In this document: positions 5,224-6,964 of the stretch, one piece after another | Position numbering within the stretch: the stretch's first letter is position 1 | Layout: every line of letters starts with the position of its first letter | Translations under genes and position numbers: made by a program | Notes under the pieces: generated by a model | Database searches by the model: none | The model's input: the letters and a program-made list of their open reading frames with translations, nothing else | What the model was told of the DNA's origin: nothing | Assembly: GCA_020829485.1 (NCBI GenBank) | Contig: JAIVFU010000237.1 | Coordinates: 1-6,964, forward strand | Source of the DNA: Nostoc sp. CHAB 5834 | Lineage (GTDB): Bacteria > Cyanobacteriota > Cyanobacteriia > Cyanobacteriales > Nostocaceae | Reading direction: 5' to 3' | DNA: 6,964 bases

Positions 5224-6491
5224 TGGCTAAAAAAGAGCTAATCAACGAAAAGCTTTACGATCTGGCAAGAGCTGATGAATTTGTTGGGCAACGAGCAAAA
5301 TTGCTTGGAATTTCCCGCCGCCGTCTAGTGCAATTATTAGCGGCTGGCGCTAGTGCAGCGACTGTCGGGCTTTTGCCTTCACTTGACAAGACCAACAGAG
5401 TTCAGGCACAGACAGCTAAACCCTCACCTATTATCAAGCCAACCCCACCAGAGTTTTTCGTTGAGAATGGCAGTAATTTGGAAATGCGCTGGGAAGCCTT
5501 ATACGGACGAGGATATCTCATACCAACTGCCATGTTTTTTGTCCGCAATAACAATCCGACCCCTAATATCGATCTAGCAACCTGGCAGTTAAGGATTGAA
5601 GGCTCCGGCGTTGAACGTCCGCGTACATTTACTTACGATGAAATTCTCTCTATGCCTTCAGTTTCGGTGATCCGTGCCATTGAATGTGCTGGTAATGGCA
5701 GAAACTTCTTTCAAAAGTCTCACAGTAAAAAGATAGAAGGCACTCCTTGGAATCTAGGAGGTATAGGGGTGGCTGAGTGGACTGGCGTTTTGTTGGGCGA
5801 TGTGTTGAAACGAGCAGGACTCAAGCCTACAGCCCGTGATGTTATGCCTGTTAGCCTAGATGAAAAGAAAATCCAACGTCCTTTCTCCATTGAAAAGGCA
5901 CTAGAACAAGACACCCTTTTAGTCTACGCAATGAACGGAGATATTCTTCCCATCGATCACGGATTTCCGATTCGGGTTTTAGTTCCGGGCTGGGTGGGGA
6001 TTGCTCACACCAAATGGGTTGGTAGCATTCGGGTTTCAGAGACACCCCTATTTTCTGAATACAACACAAAGAAGTATGTCTTAATTGGGGAAGACTACCC
6101 TGTTTCAGAGGACTTGAAAGCCAAAGGAGTCATGGGACAAATCTTGAGGGAGCAGAAAGTTAAAAGTGCCTTTGAATTACCTTGGGATGGTGAAATAGCA
6201 ACTGGAAAACGTCTTGTTCGCGGACGTTCCTGGTCAGGTGAAGGGAAAATTACTTTTGTTGAAGTCAGTTTAGACGATGGTAAAACCTGGAGCAAAGTCA
6301 GTCTACGAGAACCCAATATTACCAAAGCATGGGTGCGATGGGATTTAGAATGGGATGCACGTCCAGGTCGCTATGGTTTACGTGTTCGCGCTACCGACGA
6401 CCAAGGCAATACTCAACCTGACAAGATTCCTTTTAACGAGGAAGGTTATAGCCATTGGGCTGTCGTCACCCATCCAATCAAAGTTGTCTAA
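5223..6491 (+). CDS. Sulfite oxidase-family molybdopterin oxidoreductase, Tat-exported
   Basis: The complete 422-residue protein has a twin-arginine-type signal (RRRLVQLLAAGASAATVG, 32-49). The molybdopterin domain covers ~95-275: FFVRNNNP (105-112), IECAGNGRNFF (153-163) with the molybdenum-ligand Cys155, LVYAMNGD (233-240), and DHGFPIRVLVPGWVG (245-259) with KW at 264-265. The C-terminal dimerisation domain of the sulfite oxidase family covers ~300-422 (SWSGEGKITFVEVS, DDGKTW, NEEGYSHWAVVTHPI). Length and key residues fit an intact bacterial sulfite-oxidising or related enzyme without haem domain, acting in the periplasm. It would need the Moco pathway, Tat translocase and an electron acceptor, none of which is encoded here. 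The ribosome site is weak (GAGA about 12 bases upstream). Sulfite is the likeliest substrate, but family members also include methionine-sulfoxide or unknown reductases. Confidence 0.9.
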   Translation: MAKKELINEKLYDLARADEFVGQRAKLLGISRRRLVQLLAAGASAATVGLLPSLDKTNRVQAQTAKPSPIIKPTPPEFFVENGSNLEMRWEALYGRGYLIPTAMFFVRNNNPTPNIDLATWQLRIEGSGVERPRTFTYDEILSMPSVSVIRAIECAGNGRNFFQKSHSKKIEGTPWNLGGIGVAEWTGVLLGDVLKRAGLKPTARDVMPVSLDEKKIQRPFSIEKALEQDTLLVYAMNGDILPIDHGFPIRVLVPGWVGIAHTKWVGSIRVSETPLFSEYNTKKYVLIGEDYPVSEDLKAKGVMGQILREQKVKSAFELPWDGEIATGKRLVRGRSWSGEGKITFVEVSLDDGKTWSKVSLREPNITKAWVRWDLEWDARPGRYGLRVRATDDQGNTQPDKIPFNEEGYSHWAVVTHPIKVV

Positions 6492-6547
6492 AAGGCAATG
6501 CGATCTTTTGTTTCTTTATCTTGTCGCAGCATCCCAACTGCTAGTAA

Positions 6548-6757
6548 CAATTTATACCGAGATTAATTCAAGCATTAACAGCTGAATATGCAGATGTCCG
6601 CGAAGAAGCAATAATTGCACTTGGTAATTTAGCTCATCCTGATGTTATTAACCCACTGCAACAAGCCTTAGATGACCCTGACAAAGAAGTGTCCATCCAA
6701 GCGCAACGTGCAATTCAAAAGATTCAAACAGCTAAAATAGTCTCAAGGGAGCAGTAA
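6548..6757 (+). pseudogene. HEAT-repeat protein, C-terminal fragment
   Basis: After a stop at 6545-6547 the frame is open for 69 codons without any ATG. It gives LIQALTAEYADVREEAIIAL, GNLAHPDVINPLQQAL and DDPDKEVSIQAQRAIQKI, about two HEAT/armadillo-type helical repeats (VREEAIxALGxL, then PLxxALDDPDxxV). Such repeats form protein-binding superhelices in many cyanobacterial proteins, including PBS-lyase-like and regulatory proteins. Both N-terminal repeats and start codon are missing. It lies 56 bases after the sulfite oxidase on the same strand, so it could be transcribed but not obviously translated. Confidence 0.65.
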
Positions 6758-6776
6758 ATAACTAAGGTAAAGCGCA

Positions 6777-6857
6777 ATGGGAAATCCATTTCCTGGAATG
6801 AACCCGTATTTGGAACAGCCAGAACTTTGGCATCAAGTAGACACGTCCAAAATATAA
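6777..6857 (+). pseudogene. DUF4058 family protein, N-terminal stub
   Basis: ATG 6777 with AAGG nine bases upstream begins MGNPFPGMNPYLEQPELWHQ. This is the near-invariant opening of DUF4058, a cyanobacterial family of ~250 residues with unknown function, often present in many copies per genome. Similarity ends after HQV (base 6839), where family members continue with H-N-R-L-type residues. Here the frame runs DTSKI and stops. The break coincides with the probable left end of an insertion sequence. Confidence 0.75.
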
Positions 6858-6873
6858 TCCAGGCACAAAAAAA

Positions 6874-6902
6874 TGGTAGAAAGTTAAATTAGCACTCTAC
6901 CA
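6874..6902 (+). other. Stem-loop in the leader of the putative transposase
   Basis: TGGTAGA (6874-6880) and TCTACCA (6896-6902) are perfect inverted repeats with a 15-base loop, 13 bases before ATG 6916. Such hairpins can shield an IS transposase from read-through transcripts; that role here is inferred. Confidence 0.4.
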
Positions 6903-6915
6903 ATCCAGTTAAAAA

Positions 6916-6964
6916 ATGTGTATTGTCCTTGATTATATCCAAAAATATCCTCTCAGAGCAAAGC
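6916..6964 (+). CDS. Putative transposase, first 16 codons
   Basis: ATG 6916 begins MCIVLDYIQKYPLRAK and runs off the right edge. A start of the form M-x(3)-LxYIQ(K/Q)xP with a basic residue soon after is typical of IS5/IS4-superfamily transposases of Nostoc-like cyanobacteria, before their helix-turn-helix. With only 16 residues the assignment is tentative. No clear ribosome site is seen before the A-rich run at 6911-6915. Confidence 0.4.
   Translation, partial: MCIVLDYIQKYPLRAK

Larger units (their letters stand above)
6840..6964 (+). mobile_element. Probable insertion sequence, left end (rest outside window)
   Basis: DUF4058 similarity breaks at 6839 and about 75 bases later a transposase-like frame begins. 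The element end would be near GACACGTCC (6840-6848), but the matching right end and target duplication are outside the window, so the boundary is approximate. Confidence 0.45.

Noticed and set aside
1..6964. CRISPR array, tRNA or rRNA genes
   Set aside because: I saw no regularly spaced direct repeats longer than the short units described, and no cloverleaf or rRNA signature on either strand.

Overview
The window looks cyanobacterial, most likely a filamentous Nostoc/Calothrix-type genome. Four copies of the octamer GCGATCGC (HIP1) are present, and a short palindromic GC-rich interspersed repeat sits at 2974-3033. One protein carries a PEP-CTERM sorting tail. Several families typical of large cyanobacterial genomes occur, including DUF4058, a HEAT-repeat protein and a TumE/DUF6516-type toxin relative. 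These calls come from reading the translations by eye; no database search was possible.

Layout. Bases 1-769 (minus strand, running off the left edge) encode the N-terminal ~256 residues of a protein-arginine deiminase (PAD), with the calcium-site region clearly visible. A ~103-bp element with inverted ends flanked by TA (790-892) sits just upstream of its start. From 1007 to about 1530 there are only remnants: two copies of a Gly/Asn-rich N-terminal leader of the kind that precedes cyanobacterial NLR-like (NACHT/NB-ARC) proteins, one frameshifted, then a frameshifted minus-strand fragment. A complete exported GDPD/PI-PLC-superfamily protein with a PEP-CTERM tail follows (1770-2765) with a terminator (2847-2880). 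Next come an interspersed repeat, a candidate Pho box (3105-3134) and the first ~87 residues of a PhoD-type alkaline phosphatase, cut short. Behind it lie an antisense C-terminal piece of a TumE-like protein (3588-3797) and an alpha/beta hydrolase that has lost its N-terminus (3962-4807). An unrecognised minus-strand fragment (4878-5117) precedes a complete Tat-exported sulfite-oxidase-family molybdoenzyme (5223-6491). The right end holds a HEAT-repeat C-terminal stub, a DUF4058 N-terminal stub, and what appears to be the left end of an insertion sequence with the first 16 codons of a transposase.

How it fits together. Only the GDPD-like gene and the sulfite oxidase are convincingly intact inside the window; the PAD is open as far as the edge. 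Most of the rest is a gene graveyard in which unrelated families survive as 5' or 3' pieces. The GDPD-like protein and the PhoD stub with its Pho box both suggest extracytoplasmic phosphate scavenging, but the PhoD enzyme itself is lost. I do not see a complete, previously undescribed multi-gene system. The most noteworthy items are the bacterial PAD, the orphan signalling-type leader motifs, and the apparently preserved Pho promoter in front of a dead phoD.
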